A DNA stretch of 46,609 bases, taken from Cycloclasticus sp. symbiont of Poecilosclerida sp. M (GTDB lineage: Bacteria > Pseudomonadota > Gammaproteobacteria > Methylococcales > Cycloclasticaceae). Below the pieces are notes generated by a model that saw only the letters and a program-made list of their open reading frames with translations, searched no databases and had not been told where the DNA came from. The stretch is from assembly GCA_002101225.1 (NCBI GenBank), contig LWTN01000236.1, positions 1 through 46,609 of the forward strand. Direction: 5' to 3'. Positions 24,724-35,031 of this stretch are shown piece by piece. The stretch's first letter is position 1. Each line of letters begins with the position of its first letter. Made by a program: the position numbers and the translations under genes.

Positions 24724-25919
24724 GTGAAGTTATGATGAATAACGCAGCTTTTGAGCAGGCCGTTGAGCGTCGCCATCATTATTATATAGACGCGGGCTTT
24801 ATGTTTGCAGCGATTAGTTTGTTATGCCTAGGTTATATAATGGTCGTCTCATCGTCACTCCATTTAGGTGAGCGAGCGTTTCAAAATGCCGCTTATTACC
24901 CACTAAGACAGTTGGCGCATATTGGCGTTGGTTTGCTGTTAGCTTACATAGCAGCGCGTGTGCCACTTAAAATATGGGAACAAATCGGACCAAATTTAAT
25001 TTTAGTGGCCATTGTGTTGTTAATTCTAGTCTTTATTCCGGGTATTGGCGTAAAGGTGAATGGCAGTTATCGTTGGATTGATTTAGGCGTCGCTAGATTA
25101 CAGATTTCAGAACTGGTGAAGCTGATTTCTGTGTTGTATATCGCGGGTTTCTTAACGCGTCACGTCGTGGTGGTTAGAGAGTCTATGAAAGGGTTTATTA
25201 GACCGCTTCTACCGCTAGGCATCATCATGGGTTTATTGGTGGCCGAACCAGATTTCGGGGCAAGCTTTGTGATTGGTTTTACGGTCATTTGCATGATGTT
25301 TCTGGGCGGTGCAAGGTGGATAGAATTTATTACCTTAGTTCTTATGTCGGTTGGTTTAGTTGTGCTTGCCATCGTTACGTCAAATTATCGGATGGAAAGA
25401 GTCACAGCCTTTTTGGATCCTTGGGCTGACCCACTAGACTCAGGCTTCCAGCTTGTGCAGTCATTCATTGCCTTTGGGCGCGGTGAATGGGTTGGTGTGG
25501 GTTTAGGTGGGAGTATTCAAAAGCTTTTTTATCTACCTGAAGCACATACCGACTTCATCTTTGCGGTGATGGGTGAAGAGCTGGGTTTGTTGGGCTCATG
25601 CGTCGTAATTTTATTATTCGGCTTATTTATATGGCGGGCCTTTCAAATGGGCATAGCGGCAGAGCGCCTGAACTTAAGGTTTTGTTCATTGCTGGCCTAT
25701 GGCTTAGGTACGTGGGTTGGTTTGCAAGCATTTGTAAATATAGCGGTCAACTTAGGCGCGTTACCAACGAAAGGTTTGACCTTGCCGTATATGAGCTACG
25801 GCGGTAGCAGCATGATTGTGATGTGTTTTGTTTTGGGTTTGTTGTGCAGAATTCACCACGAAACAAAGTTGTGCCTTGAAGATAAAATGAAGCAGAGGCG
25901 GCCATGGCAGTACGCATAA
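24720..25919 (+). CDS. ftsW: Septal peptidoglycan polymerase FtsW
   Basis: A SEDS-family glycosyltransferase that polymerises lipid II with FtsI. The 399 residues have ten predicted membrane segments. Conserved blocks are GSYRWIDLG, the catalytic-Asp region LLVAEPDFGASFVIG, LDPWADPLDSGFQLVQS, HTDFIFAVMGEELG and LPYMSYGGSSM. An N-terminal cytoplasmic tail of about 25 residues precedes the first helix. It overlaps murG by 16 bp. Confidence 0.97.
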   Translation: MSEVMMNNAAFEQAVERRHHYYIDAGFMFAAISLLCLGYIMVVSSSLHLGERAFQNAAYYPLRQLAHIGVGLLLAYIAARVPLKIWEQIGPNLILVAIVLLILVFIPGIGVKVNGSYRWIDLGVARLQISELVKLISVLYIAGFLTRHVVVVRESMKGFIRPLLPLGIIMGLLVAEPDFGASFVIGFTVICMMFLGGARWIEFITLVLMSVGLVVLAIVTSNYRMERVTAFLDPWADPLDSGFQLVQSFIAFGRGEWVGVGLGGSIQKLFYLPEAHTDFIFAVMGEELGLLGSCVVILLFGLFIWRAFQMGIAAERLNLRFCSLLAYGLGTWVGLQAFVNIAVNLGALPTKGLTLPYMSYGGSSMIVMCFVLGLLCRIHHETKLCLEDKMKQRRPWQYA

Positions 25920-26965
25920 TGATAATGGCAGGCGGCACAGGTGGGCACGTTTTTCCAGCGCTTGCAGTGGCGCAATGGCTGATTGACGCGGGTCATAATG
26001 TAAGTTGGCTGGGAACGCGTAAGGGTCTTGAGTCGCGTGTCGTGCCAGCGGCTAACATATCTATTGATTGGTTGAGTGTAGCGGGTGTGCGTGGAAAAGG
26101 CGTGCTTTCAATTTTGTTCGCACCGTTCATGTTGCTTGTGGCGTGCTGGCAAGCAATGAGAATAATCTCTGCAAGAAACCCTGATGTCATATTGGGGTTA
26201 GGTGGTTTTGCTTCGGGTCCAGGAGGGTTAATGGCTTGGGTGCTTAGAAAACCTTTGGTAATACACGAGCAAAATCGTGTGCCAGGTACGACTAACAAGT
26301 TGCTGAAAAAGTTATCAACTAGGGTGTTAGAGGCTTTTCCAAAAAGTTTTTCTGCTGATTCGGATGCAATTTGTACTGGAAACCCCATCCGCAAAAATTT
26401 GATGGTTAGAAACAAAAAAGGTCCATCTGACGGTCTTAAGTTGCTGGTAATAGGCGGCAGTTTAGGGGCGTCAATTTTGAACCAAGTTGTTCCTTACGCA
26501 CTTAAAAATATTCAGAATGAGCTCGCAATTGATGTGGTTCATCAATCAGGTAAGACAACACTTGAGGCGGCAAAATCTAACTATAAGCAGGCGGCGATTA
26601 AGGCTAAAATTTGTGAATTTATTGAAGACATGAGTGCGGTTTATTCGTGGGCTGATTTGGTGATATGTCGTGCAGGTGCGATGACCATAAGCGAGGTCGC
26701 GATAATGGGATTGCCGACTATTATAGTGCCGCTGCCTAGCGCAATAGATGACCATCAAACCAAAAATGCGCAGTATCTCTCTGATGCGGGAGCTGCAGTA
26801 TTAATTCCACAGTCAGAATTTTCAGTTGAACGATTGGAAAGGGAAATTAAAGGTATCGCGGAAGATGCAAATAAGCGCACCAAGATGGGGAATAAAGCAT
26901 TTGAATTGGCAAAGCCTGGTGCCACAGAAAGGGTGGCAAATATCTGTTTGGAGGTGGCGTTATGA
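25904..26965 (+). CDS. murG: UDP-GlcNAc:lipid I N-acetylglucosaminyltransferase
   Basis: A peripheral inner-membrane GT-B enzyme converting lipid I to lipid II. The 353 residues carry the first G-loop [16 protein letters not shown] (about 8-23), [37 protein letters not shown] and the donor site [10 protein letters not shown] with DDHQTKNAQ. The start at 25904 lies within the ftsW end and is the only one preserving the N-terminus. Confidence 0.97.
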   Translation: MAVRIMIMAGGTGGHVFPALAVAQWLIDAGHNVSWLGTRKGLESRVVPAANISIDWLSVAGVRGKGVLSILFAPFMLLVACWQAMRIISARNPDVILGLGGFASGPGGLMAWVLRKPLVIHEQNRVPGTTNKLLKKLSTRVLEAFPKSFSADSDAICTGNPIRKNLMVRNKKGPSDGLKLLVIGGSLGASILNQVVPYALKNIQNELAIDVVHQSGKTTLEAAKSNYKQAAIKAKICEFIEDMSAVYSWADLVICRAGAMTISEVAIMGLPTIIVPLPSAIDDHQTKNAQYLSDAGAAVLIPQSEFSVERLEREIKGIAEDANKRTKMGNKAFELAKPGATERVANICLEVAL

Positions 26966-28416
26966 TGCCTGAATCTCATAAGCACCCATCAGCGCTTTTA
27001 GGCTTTGGTAAGCTTCGTCGCATTCACTTCGTCGGGATTGGTGGCGCAGGTATGAGTGGTATTGCAGAGGTGCTCATTAATTTGGAATATGAGGTTTCAG
27101 GATCTGATATTCGTGAAAGCAAGACGACAAAGCACCTAACGAAACAGGGTGCAGCAGTGTTTATTGGTCACTCTGAAAGCAATATAGAGGGTTGCGACGT
27201 TGTCGTAACATCCACCGCAGTAAATAAAGAAAACGTTGAGGTGCTTGCGGCGCAGGAAAGGCGCATTCCCATCATTCCACGCGCGGAAATGCTAGCTGAA
27301 ATTATGCGCTTTAGATTTGGCATCGCGATTGCTGGAACGCACGGAAAAACGACTACCACAAGTTTGTTGGCAATTTTAATGACGGAAGGTGGCTTAGACC
27401 CAACGTTTGTTATTGGTGGCTTGCTCAATAGCGCGGGCACAAATGCTAAGTTGGGTGAGAGCCAGTATTTGGTGGCCGAGGCCGATGAAAGTGACGCTTC
27501 GTTTTTGCACTTACAGCCGATGATCTCAGTCGTGACCAATATCGACCAAGATCATATGGCGACATACGGCGGAAATTTCTCAAACGTGAAAGAAGCGTTT
27601 AAATCCTTTTTGCACCAATTGCCCTTTTATGGTTTGGCGGCGTTGTGCGTGGATGATGAAAATATTCGCGAAATCATGTCTTCAATTGGCAAGCCCATAA
27701 TCACTTATGGCATAGAACAAGAAGCGGATATACAAGCACTTGATGTAGAGCAAGAAGGGTTTGTTACAAAGTTTAATCTTAAACGTTTTAACGAAGCCGA
27801 GGTGTTGCCAGTGGTCTTGAATATGCCCGGTAGGCACAACGTACTAAATGCTTTGGCGGCCATTGCGGTTGCCAGTGAATTGGGAGTTTCTGACGAAGCC
27901 ATTCAGACAGCGCTAAAAGAGTTTAAGGGTATTGGTCGCCGTTTTCAGGTGAATGGTGAAATCACGTTGCCAAATCAAGGTTCAGCGTTATTGATTGACG
28001 ACTATGCTCATCACCCGCGAGAAGTGATGGCGACGCTGACAGCGGCGCGTGAAGGCTGGCCAGAAAGTAGATTGGTGCTCGTGTTCCAACCACACCGTTA
28101 TACGAGAACGCGTGACCTATTTGAAGATTTTGCCCAAGTGTTAAATGAAGCGGATGATCTGGTGTTGCTCGATGTGTTTGCTGCAGGCGAGGAGCCTATC
28201 GTAGGCTCGGAAGGGGCAGATTTGAGTCAAGCCATACGCCAGCGCGGGAAACTCGTGCCTACTTTTGTAAAAGAGATAGAGGAGCTGCCCGTTATCTTAA
28301 AAGACTTGCTCCAAGATAGAGATGTGGTTTTAACTCTTGGGGCGGGCAATATTGGGCTTGCATCGGCTAATTTGAAAGATCAAATCGATGCATTATTTCA
28401 AGGTGAAGCAGGTTGA
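26962..28416 (+). CDS. murC: UDP-N-acetylmuramate:L-alanine ligase
   Basis: The first Mur ligase, adding L-alanine to UDP-MurNAc. The 484 residues show [17 protein letters not shown] (about 21-37), the ATP loop [13 protein letters not shown] (about 128-140), [12 protein letters not shown], the invariant [10 protein letters not shown] and [10 protein letters not shown]. Typical length. Start and stop overlap murG and the murB region. Confidence 0.98.
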   Translation: MMPESHKHPSALLGFGKLRRIHFVGIGGAGMSGIAEVLINLEYEVSGSDIRESKTTKHLTKQGAAVFIGHSESNIEGCDVVVTSTAVNKENVEVLAAQERRIPIIPRAEMLAEIMRFRFGIAIAGTHGKTTTTSLLAILMTEGGLDPTFVIGGLLNSAGTNAKLGESQYLVAEADESDASFLHLQPMISVVTNIDQDHMATYGGNFSNVKEAFKSFLHQLPFYGLAALCVDDENIREIMSSIGKPIITYGIEQEADIQALDVEQEGFVTKFNLKRFNEAEVLPVVLNMPGRHNVLNALAAIAVASELGVSDEAIQTALKEFKGIGRRFQVNGEITLPNQGSALLIDDYAHHPREVMATLTAAREGWPESRLVLVFQPHRYTRTRDLFEDFAQVLNEADDLVLLDVFAAGEEPIVGSEGADLSQAIRQRGKLVPTFVKEIEELPVILKDLLQDRDVVLTLGAGNIGLASANLKDQIDALFQGEAG

Positions 28417-28418
28417 TT

Positions 28419-29321
28419 ATGGCCATGAATCAGTCTAGTCAAATTCAAGGTAAATTATTCAGTAATGAGCCGCTAGCGCGCTATACATCATGGCGTGTAG
28501 GGGGTAATGCAGAGCGCTTATACAAGCCTTTAAGTGTTGAAGATTTACAAAGTTATATACAGCAAATACCAGAAGGAGAGTCACTAACATGGCTAGGCTT
28601 GGGTAGTAATGTATTGATTCGCGACGGCGGAATTAAAGGGACGGTAATTTATACCCGAGGTTGTTTGAACCAGCTGAATTATTTATCAGAAGAAAACGTA
28701 TATGCTGAAGCGGGCGTACCGTGTGCGCACGTTGCAAAGTTGGCGGCAGAGAAAGGCTTGGCAGGCGCGGAATTTTTAGCAGGCATCCCCGGCACCATGG
28801 GTGGGGCATTAGCTATGAATGCGGGCGCATTTGGCGGAGAGACTTGGAACCTTGTCGACAAAGTCGTGCTGATTAATGCAGTGGGTGATTTGATTACGCG
28901 TAGCGCAGATGAATTTGAGATTGCGTATCGCTCGGTGTCATTGAAAGAAGGTGAATGGTTTGTTGGATGTTACTTGCATATACCCGTAGAAGAAAACGGC
29001 AAAGGACGTGAAAAAATTAAAGAGTTATTGGCAAAAAGAGCGAAGACTCAGCCGACTAATCTGCCCAGTGGCGGTTCAGTATTTAAAAATCCAGAGTCTG
29101 ACCATGCAGCGCGTTTAATCGAAGCATCTGGGTTAAAAGGTTTGCGGCTCGGTGGCGCTCAGGTGTCAGAAAAACACGCTAACTTTATTGTGAATATTGG
29201 AAAGGCATCAGCGGCTGATATAGAAGCGTTAATTGAGCGCGTTAAGGCAGGAGTGCTCGAGCAACAGGGTGTCATGCTTGAAACAGAAGTGCGTGTTATT
29301 GGGGAGGGTTTGAGCAGATGA
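28419..29321 (+). CDS. murB: UDP-N-acetylenolpyruvoylglucosamine reductase
   Basis: An FAD enzyme reducing UDP-GlcNAc-enolpyruvate to UDP-MurNAc with NADPH. The 300 residues are of the short type I-like layout: YTSWRVGGNAERLYKP, GLGSNVLIRDGG, AEFLAGIPGTMGGALAMNAG, AYRSVSL, LPSGGSVFKNPE and LIEASGLKGLRLGGAQVSEK. I take the ATG at 28419, 2 bp after the murC stop. A TTG at 28413 would overlap murC, and an ATG at 28425 is also possible. Relatives of the long E. coli type have an extra C-terminal domain, absent here. Confidence 0.95.
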   Translation: MAMNQSSQIQGKLFSNEPLARYTSWRVGGNAERLYKPLSVEDLQSYIQQIPEGESLTWLGLGSNVLIRDGGIKGTVIYTRGCLNQLNYLSEENVYAEAGVPCAHVAKLAAEKGLAGAEFLAGIPGTMGGALAMNAGAFGGETWNLVDKVVLINAVGDLITRSADEFEIAYRSVSLKEGEWFVGCYLHIPVEENGKGREKIKELLAKRAKTQPTNLPSGGSVFKNPESDHAARLIEASGLKGLRLGGAQVSEKHANFIVNIGKASAADIEALIERVKAGVLEQQGVMLETEVRVIGEGLSR

Positions 29322-30259
29322 ATGCATTAAAAACACCTCTGTGCTTTGGCAAAGTTGCCGTCGCAATGGGTGGGTTCGCTGCGGAGCGTGAGATTTCATT
29401 GTTAAGCGGAAAAGCGGTATTGGCAGGGTTGCAAAGTGAAGGGGTGGATGCGGTTGCATTTGATACGCGCGATGGCAGTTTGGAGAGCCTTAAAGATATG
29501 GATGTTGACCGTGTATTTAATATTATCCATGGCCGCGGAGGAGAAGATGGGCAATTGCAAGGTGCATTGGGTTTGCTAGGTATACCTTATACCGGTAGCG
29601 GCGTGTTGGGCTCTGCTTTGGGTATGGACAAGTGGCGAACAAAGCTGTGTTGGACAGGTTGTGGCGTTTCAACACCAAAATGGATGATGTTGAGCGCAGC
29701 GTCTGACGTCGCAGCTTGCGCTCAGGCCTTAGGTTTTCCCGTAATTGTAAAGCCGGTGCTAGAAGGCTCAAGTATCGGAATGGCAAAGGCGAATGATGCT
29801 AAGCAATTAGCGATAGCCTATAACAACGCTGCAAGATTTGGCTGCGAGGTGATGGCTGAACAGTGGGTTGAAGGGCCAGAATATACGGTTGCGATTTTGA
29901 GTGGCAAAGCTTTACCGATGATAAAGCTCGAAACGCCACATGATTTTTATGACTACGAGGCCAAATATAAATCAAATTCAACTCAATACCACTGTCCTTG
30001 TGGGTTGGAACAAGAAAAAGAAGTCGAACTTCAAAAGTTGGCGATAAAAGCGTTTGAGGTCGTTGGCGGGTGTGGTTGGGGCCGAGTTGATTTAATGCTA
30101 GACGACAATGGAAATGCCTGGTTCTTAGAGATTAATACCGTGCCAGGGATGACAGACCACAGTCTTGTGCCGATGGCTGCAAAGCAAGCGGGCATAAGTT
30201 TTTCTGAGTTGACCCTGCAGATTTTAGAAACAAGTTTCATAGAAGCAGGAGCTGTGTGA
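29318..30259 (+). CDS. ddlB: D-alanine--D-alanine ligase
   Basis: An ATP-grasp ligase making D-Ala-D-Ala for MurF. The 313 residues include GGFAAEREISLLSG (about 14-27, the family GG-x-S/A-x-E-x-x-x-S loop), FNIIHGRGGEDGQLQG, PYTGSGVLGSALGMDK, KPVLEGSSIGM, AEQWVEGPEYTVAIL and the metal site LEINTVPGMTDHSLVP. Location between murB and ftsQ is that of ddlB. Confidence 0.97.
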   Translation: MNALKTPLCFGKVAVAMGGFAAEREISLLSGKAVLAGLQSEGVDAVAFDTRDGSLESLKDMDVDRVFNIIHGRGGEDGQLQGALGLLGIPYTGSGVLGSALGMDKWRTKLCWTGCGVSTPKWMMLSAASDVAACAQALGFPVIVKPVLEGSSIGMAKANDAKQLAIAYNNAARFGCEVMAEQWVEGPEYTVAILSGKALPMIKLETPHDFYDYEAKYKSNSTQYHCPCGLEQEKEVELQKLAIKAFEVVGGCGWGRVDLMLDDNGNAWFLEINTVPGMTDHSLVPMAAKQAGISFSELTLQILETSFIEAGAV

Positions 30260-31050
30260 TGGTGAGTGCAATAAAAGAAGCTGTAGTAAATAAGAAAACG
30301 ATGGTGCGCTGGTCGTTAGATTTAATGCTGTTAATAGCTTCGGTTGTGTATTTATCACAATGGATTAACAACACAGAAACTTTGCCTATTAAAAATATAC
30401 GCATAGAAGGTGAGTTTCGTTATGTCTCGCAGCAGCAACTCACGGAGGTTTTGGCTGCTTCAGTTCAAACGGGCTACTTCTCAATGAATTCAGGAAAGAT
30501 TATCACGGCAGCTAAAAGTATTCAGTGGGTTAAGGATGCGAAAGTGAGACGAGTATGGCCTGACACGATTGTTTTAAGCATTACTGAGCAAAAAGCAGTG
30601 GCTAGATGGAACAAAAACAGCTTAATAAATAAAGAAGGTGAGGTCTTTGCGCCAAAGTTTATAGAAGGTTTAGAAAATTTGCCGCATCTGTATGGCGCGA
30701 ATGAACAAAGTCAGTTGGTACTTAGTAAATTTTCTAAGATAAATAATGTGTTTGAAAAGAACGGGCTCGCGGTACATCTTCTGGCAAAAACGGAACACGG
30801 TAGCTGGACAGCAGAGTTAAAAAATGGAACCCAGGTGTTGATGGGGCAAGTTGACCCAGTAGAAGCAATGGATAAAGGGCTACAAGTCCTAGCGCTGGCT
30901 GAAAGCAATGTATTGCAACAAATTAAGGTGTTAGACCTTCGTTACCCAAACGGTTTATCGGTTGTTTGGAGAAAAGGGTTGAAACCCAAGAAGCTCATGA
31001 TTGGCAAAAGTTTGCATGGCATTAATCAAAACGAGCCAAAAAAAGGCTAA
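30259..31050 (+). CDS. ftsQ: Cell division protein FtsQ
   Basis: A bitopic divisome protein linking FtsA/FtsK to FtsBL. The 263 residues have a cytoplasmic tail, one membrane helix (about 20-40), a POTRA domain beginning LPIKNIRIEGEFRYVS, and the beta domain with VRRVWPDTIVLSITEQKAVARW and VLDLRYPNGLSVVW. I use the ATG at 30259 (overlapping the ddlB TGA) instead of the GTG one codon earlier. Confidence 0.96.
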   Translation: MVSAIKEAVVNKKTMVRWSLDLMLLIASVVYLSQWINNTETLPIKNIRIEGEFRYVSQQQLTEVLAASVQTGYFSMNSGKIITAAKSIQWVKDAKVRRVWPDTIVLSITEQKAVARWNKNSLINKEGEVFAPKFIEGLENLPHLYGANEQSQLVLSKFSKINNVFEKNGLAVHLLAKTEHGSWTAELKNGTQVLMGQVDPVEAMDKGLQVLALAESNVLQQIKVLDLRYPNGLSVVWRKGLKPKKLMIGKSLHGINQNEPKKG

Positions 31051-31054
31051 AAAA

Positions 31055-32284
31055 ATGAAAAAGAGTAGTGATAAAAATTTAATCGTCGGTCTCGATATTG
31101 GAACTTCAAAAGTGGCCACTATCGTAGGTGAAATCACACCAGATGGCATGATAGATATTATTGGTGTGGGCTCACACCAATCAAGAGGGTTAAAAAAAGG
31201 TGTTGTCGTTAACCTTGAGTCCACTGTGGGCTCAATACAGCGTTCAGTAGAAGAGGCTGAATTGATGGCGGGTTGTCAGATAAGTTCTGTTTATGTAGGC
31301 ATTGCAGGTAGTCATATCAGCAGTTTGAACTCCAGTGGTGTGGTGGCGATTCGGGATAACGAAGTGCAATTTTCAGATATCTATCGGGTTATAGATTCGG
31401 CGCGGGCAGTTGCTATCCCATCAGATCAAAAGATCCTTCATATTATGCCGCAAGAGTTCACGATTGATGGGCAGGAAGGCATAAGAGAGCCAGTTGGCAT
31501 GGCGGGTACTCGATTAGAAGCGCGGGTACATATCGTGACAGGTGCCGAAAGTGCAGCACAGAATATTATTAAGTGTGTACGCAGATGTGGTTTAGAAGTC
31601 GACGATATTATTCTCGAGCAGCTCGCATCGAGTAGTGCTGTGTTAACGGATGATGAAAAAGAACTGGGCGTATGTTTGGTCGACATCGGTGGCGGTACGA
31701 CAGACATAGCGGTCTTTTGTGATGGTTTCATCCGCTTTACGGCCGTTATTCCAATAGCCGGCGATCAAGTAACAAATGATATCGCCGTCGCCTTGCGCAC
31801 CCCTACGCAACACGCCGACGAAATAAAGCTAAAGTACGCCTGTGCGTTAACAAAGTTGGTGCATGAAAATGAAATGATCGAAGTGCCGAGTATTGGGGAT
31901 CGCCCACCGAGACAGATTTCGCGGTCAAATTTAGCGGATATTATCGAGCCGCGTTATGAAGAATTGATGATGTTAATACAAGCAGAATTAAGGCGTAGTG
32001 GTTTTGAAGATATTGTAGCCGCGGGTGTTGTTCTTACAGGCGGGAGTTCAAAAGTTGAGGGGTTAGTAGAGCTAGCAGAAGAAGTTTTTCATATGCCAGT
32101 GAGGCTTGGGTGCCCGCAATATATCTCAGGGCTAAACGAGGTAGTGAGAAATCCAATTTATGCGACAGGTGTCGGCTTGCTTTTGTTTGGGCAGCAAAAT
32201 AGAGAGGGTGAAGGTGGAGAGGCAGAAGGTGGTTTAAGTGCAATGTGGAAAAAAATGAAGAGTTGGTTTCATGGCAATTTTTAA
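31055..32284 (+). CDS. ftsA: Cell division protein FtsA
   Basis: The actin-like membrane tether for FtsZ. The 409 residues start MKKSSDKN; the open frame extends 18 codons upstream into ftsQ, but that is not native. Motifs: VGLDIGTSKVATIVGEI (about 10-26), the 1C domain, CLVDIGGGTTDIAVF, VVLTGGSSKVEGL. The C-terminal amphipathic helix (about 395-409, MWKKMKSWFHG) is the membrane-targeting sequence. The ATG at 31055 lies 4 bp after the ftsQ stop. Confidence 0.97.
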   Translation: MKKSSDKNLIVGLDIGTSKVATIVGEITPDGMIDIIGVGSHQSRGLKKGVVVNLESTVGSIQRSVEEAELMAGCQISSVYVGIAGSHISSLNSSGVVAIRDNEVQFSDIYRVIDSARAVAIPSDQKILHIMPQEFTIDGQEGIREPVGMAGTRLEARVHIVTGAESAAQNIIKCVRRCGLEVDDIILEQLASSSAVLTDDEKELGVCLVDIGGGTTDIAVFCDGFIRFTAVIPIAGDQVTNDIAVALRTPTQHADEIKLKYACALTKLVHENEMIEVPSIGDRPPRQISRSNLADIIEPRYEELMMLIQAELRRSGFEDIVAAGVVLTGGSSKVEGLVELAEEVFHMPVRLGCPQYISGLNEVVRNPIYATGVGLLLFGQQNREGEGGEAEGGLSAMWKKMKSWFHGNF

Positions 32285-32328
32285 TCGTAACGTTTTAAAA
32301 AAAGTAAATTTAAAAGAAGGAGAATATC

Positions 32329-33492
32329 ATGTTTGAATTAATGGATGCATACAGTCAAAACGCAGTAATTAAGGTGATCGGTGTCGGCGGTGGCGGCGGA
32401 AATGCAGTCAGCCATATGGTGAATAGCTCTATTGATGGAGTGGAATTCATTTGCGCGAATACAGATGCGCAAGCATTGAAGAACACGCCGGCGAAAACTG
32501 TTTTACAACTTGGTAATAATCAGACAAAGGGGTTAGGTGCGGGTGCAAACCCAGATGTCGGGCGTCAATCTGCCTTAGAAGATAGGGAGCGAATACAAGA
32601 AGTTATTCAAGGCTCAGATATGATTTTCATCACTGCAGGTATGGGTGGAGGAACAGGTACGGGTGCCGCGCCAATCTTTGCTGAAATTGCAAAAGAAATG
32701 GGTATATTAACGGTTGCAGTTGTTACTAAACCATTTCCATTTGAAGGCAAAAAACGCATGCAAATAGCGGATGAAGGCGTAGAAGAGCTAGGGCGTTATG
32801 TTGACTCATTAATCACTATACCTAACGAGAAACTACTTCACGTATTAGGTAAAGACATGAGTTTGCTAAATGCTTTTAAAGCGGCAAATGATGTCCTATT
32901 GGGTGCGGTGCAGGGGATAGCAGAGCTTATTACGCGTCCTGGTTTAATTAACGTCGATTTTGCAGACGTTAGAACGGTGATGTCAGAGATGGGCATGGCG
33001 ATGATGGGTACGGGCTCAGCAGTAGGTGAGTCTAGAGCAAGAGAAGCCGCAGAATCTGCAATACAAAGTCCGTTATTGGAAGATATTAATGTGCAAGGTG
33101 CACGGGGTATTCTCGTTAATATTACGGCCGGGATGAATATGTCAATTGGTGAATTTGAAGAGGTGGGTGCAGCGATAAAGGAATTTGCCTCTGATGACGC
33201 TAATGTAGTCGTTGGAACGGTAATTGATCCTGACTTGGCAGATGAAATGCGGGTAACAGTAGTGGCAACGGGCTTAGGCGAAAAAATCGCTAAGAGAAAT
33301 CCAGTACCTTTAATGAAGCCTGAAGGGGTTAAAAAAGCAGCGGTTATAAGCGGTGAGACGGACTATGAAATACCAACCGTCTTACGCGATGCAAGAAGTG
33401 AAATGCCAGAGAAAAAAGCAATTGGTTTAGACAGTACAACTGACCCTGCTTATTTTGATATTCCAGCTTTTCTAAGAAGGCAGGCTGACTAA
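32329..33492 (+). CDS. ftsZ: Cell division GTPase FtsZ
   Basis: The tubulin-like Z-ring protein. The 387 residues contain VGGGGGNAV (about 19-27), the tubulin signature GGGTGTGAAP (about 107-116), the T7 loop region NVDFADVRTVM and the conserved C-terminal peptide YFDIPAFLRRQ that binds FtsA and ZipA. A strong GAAGGAG ribosome-binding site lies 10 bp upstream. The linker is short (about 50 residues). Confidence 0.98.
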   Translation: MFELMDAYSQNAVIKVIGVGGGGGNAVSHMVNSSIDGVEFICANTDAQALKNTPAKTVLQLGNNQTKGLGAGANPDVGRQSALEDRERIQEVIQGSDMIFITAGMGGGTGTGAAPIFAEIAKEMGILTVAVVTKPFPFEGKKRMQIADEGVEELGRYVDSLITIPNEKLLHVLGKDMSLLNAFKAANDVLLGAVQGIAELITRPGLINVDFADVRTVMSEMGMAMMGTGSAVGESRAREAAESAIQSPLLEDINVQGARGILVNITAGMNMSIGEFEEVGAAIKEFASDDANVVVGTVIDPDLADEMRVTVVATGLGEKIAKRNPVPLMKPEGVKKAAVISGETDYEIPTVLRDARSEMPEKKAIGLDSTTDPAYFDIPAFLRRQAD

Positions 33493-33568
33493 ATTATTTA
33501 GAATAATGCGTAATTAATGCAATGCGGATCTTTGCTAATATTGGTTGCTCAACAGTAAAAGAGTAGTT

Positions 33569-33598
33569 TTGGTGCATTTGGAGGTAATATGGTAGTAT
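33569..33598 (+). promoter_or_regulatory. Possible lpxC promoter
   Basis: TTGGTG (33569-33574), 18 bp, TAGTAT (33593-33598), in the 143-bp ftsZ-lpxC gap. Matches to consensus are modest (3 and 4 of 6). lpxC often has its own promoter in related species. Confidence 0.3.
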
Positions 33599-33635
33599 CG
33601 CTAGCAAAAATGATTAAATTGCGTGGGATTGGGGA

Positions 33636-34550
33636 ATGATTAAACAGCGGACGCTCAAAAACGTAATTCGTGCGACGGGTGTGGGGCTGCACAGTGGTGA
33701 GAAAGTGTACTTAGCACTTCGCCCGGCTGCGCCAGATGTAGGCATAGTTTTTAGACGGGTGGACTTTGATGAGCCCGTAATAATTCCTGCAAAGGCTGAA
33801 AATGTCGGGGATACTCAATTATCTACCTCATTAATGCAAGGAGACGTACGTGTCTCAACGGTAGAGCATTTGTTATCTGCTATCGCTGGCCTAGGTATAG
33901 ATAACCTTTATATAGATTTAAGTGCAGCGGAAGTTCCTATAATGGATGGAAGCGCGGGGCCTTTTGTATTTCTTCTACAGTCCGCAGGGATAGAAGAGCA
34001 AAATGCAACAAAGCGTTACATTAAAATTAAGAAAAAAATCATCGTAAAAGATGAAGATAAGTGGGCAAGCTTTGAACCGTTTGATGGGTTTAAAGTAGGG
34101 TTCAGTATTGACTTTGAGCACCCTGTTTTCAAATCAAGGGTACAAGAAGCGTGCATTGACTTTTCTTCAACATCTTTTGTAAAAGAAATTAGCCGGGCGC
34201 GTACATTCGGCTTTATGAAAGATATTGAAATGTTACGCCAAAGAAATTTAGCGCTAGGCGGAAGTTTAGACAACGCGATTGTGGTTGATGATTATCGTGT
34301 GTTAAATGAAGACGGTTTGCGTTACGAGGACGAATTTGTGAAGCATAAGATACTAGATGCGATTGGTGATCTATACTTATTAGGACATAGTTTGATTGGT
34401 GAGTTTAAAGGGTATAAGTCAGGCCATGAATTGAACAACAAGCTGTTAAGAGCATTATTGAAGCAAAAAGATGCTTGGGAAGAGGTCACGTTTGACGAGA
34501 CGGATAATTACCCGATTTCGTATATGGACCCATTACCAGTCTCTGTATAA
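33636..34550 (+). CDS. lpxC: UDP-3-O-acyl-N-acetylglucosamine deacetylase
   Basis: The zinc enzyme for the committed step of lipid A synthesis. The 304 residues contain the zinc and catalytic motifs: [12 protein letters not shown] (His about 79), [34 protein letters not shown] (His and Asp ligands about 238 and 242), and [15 protein letters not shown] (general-base His). Full length and standard position after ftsZ. It converges with dciA after 5 bp. Confidence 0.98.
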   Translation: MIKQRTLKNVIRATGVGLHSGEKVYLALRPAAPDVGIVFRRVDFDEPVIIPAKAENVGDTQLSTSLMQGDVRVSTVEHLLSAIAGLGIDNLYIDLSAAEVPIMDGSAGPFVFLLQSAGIEEQNATKRYIKIKKKIIVKDEDKWASFEPFDGFKVGFSIDFEHPVFKSRVQEACIDFSSTSFVKEISRARTFGFMKDIEMLRQRNLALGGSLDNAIVVDDYRVLNEDGLRYEDEFVKHKILDAIGDLYLLGHSLIGEFKGYKSGHELNNKLLRALLKQKDAWEEVTFDETDNYPISYMDPLPVSV

Positions 34551-34555
34551 AAGAA

Positions 34556-34987
34556 TTATAAAGTATCGGCAAGTTTTTTTAGCGCGATACTGAGTACGTC
34601 ATTTCGATCTAAGTTGTAAGGTTGATTTAGATTTATGATGGTTTGTTTTGAAGCTCTTTTGGTATGACGAAGCTTGTGTTTAGTTTGAATAGAGGTTTTG
34701 GGCAAGACTTTAACATTGAAGTTTTTAATAGGCCTCTTAGTTAGAGCAGATAAATTTTTTAAAATTGTTCGCCGCATAAACAGGAGTTTAGAGGCCCAGG
34801 CCGAGGAATCGGTAAATAAGACAATTTTATCGTTAGTATGGATGGCATGTAGACAGTGTAAGGCAAGTTGTGGTGAGAGAATTTCTTTAACTTGCTTGGT
34901 TAATTGGCGCTGAGAATTTAAATTAAGATGGATACTTTTTAATCCGTCGAGGGAGTTTGATCTGCTGTTGATGGGGTGTTTAAACAT
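34556..34987 (-). CDS. dciA: DciA-family (DUF721) replicative helicase loader
   Basis: The 143-residue DUF721 protein has the N-terminal KH-like domain (about 20-100), with SQRQLTKQVKEILSPQLALH and IVLFTDSSAWASKLLFMRR. A basic tail is rich in Lys, Arg and Thr. DciA is the ancestral loader of DnaB in bacteria lacking DnaC/DnaI. Position between lpxC and the M23 peptidase matches Pseudomonas-type genomes and supports the name. Confidence 0.85.
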   Translation of the reverse strand: MFKHPINSRSNSLDGLKSIHLNLNSQRQLTKQVKEILSPQLALHCLHAIHTNDKIVLFTDSSAWASKLLFMRRTILKNLSALTKRPIKNFNVKVLPKTSIQTKHKLRHTKRASKQTIINLNQPYNLDRNDVLSIALKKLADTL

Positions 34988-35031
34988 TCGTAAAGTTTAG
35001 CGCAATAGTGCAGCAATCAAAAAAATAAAAT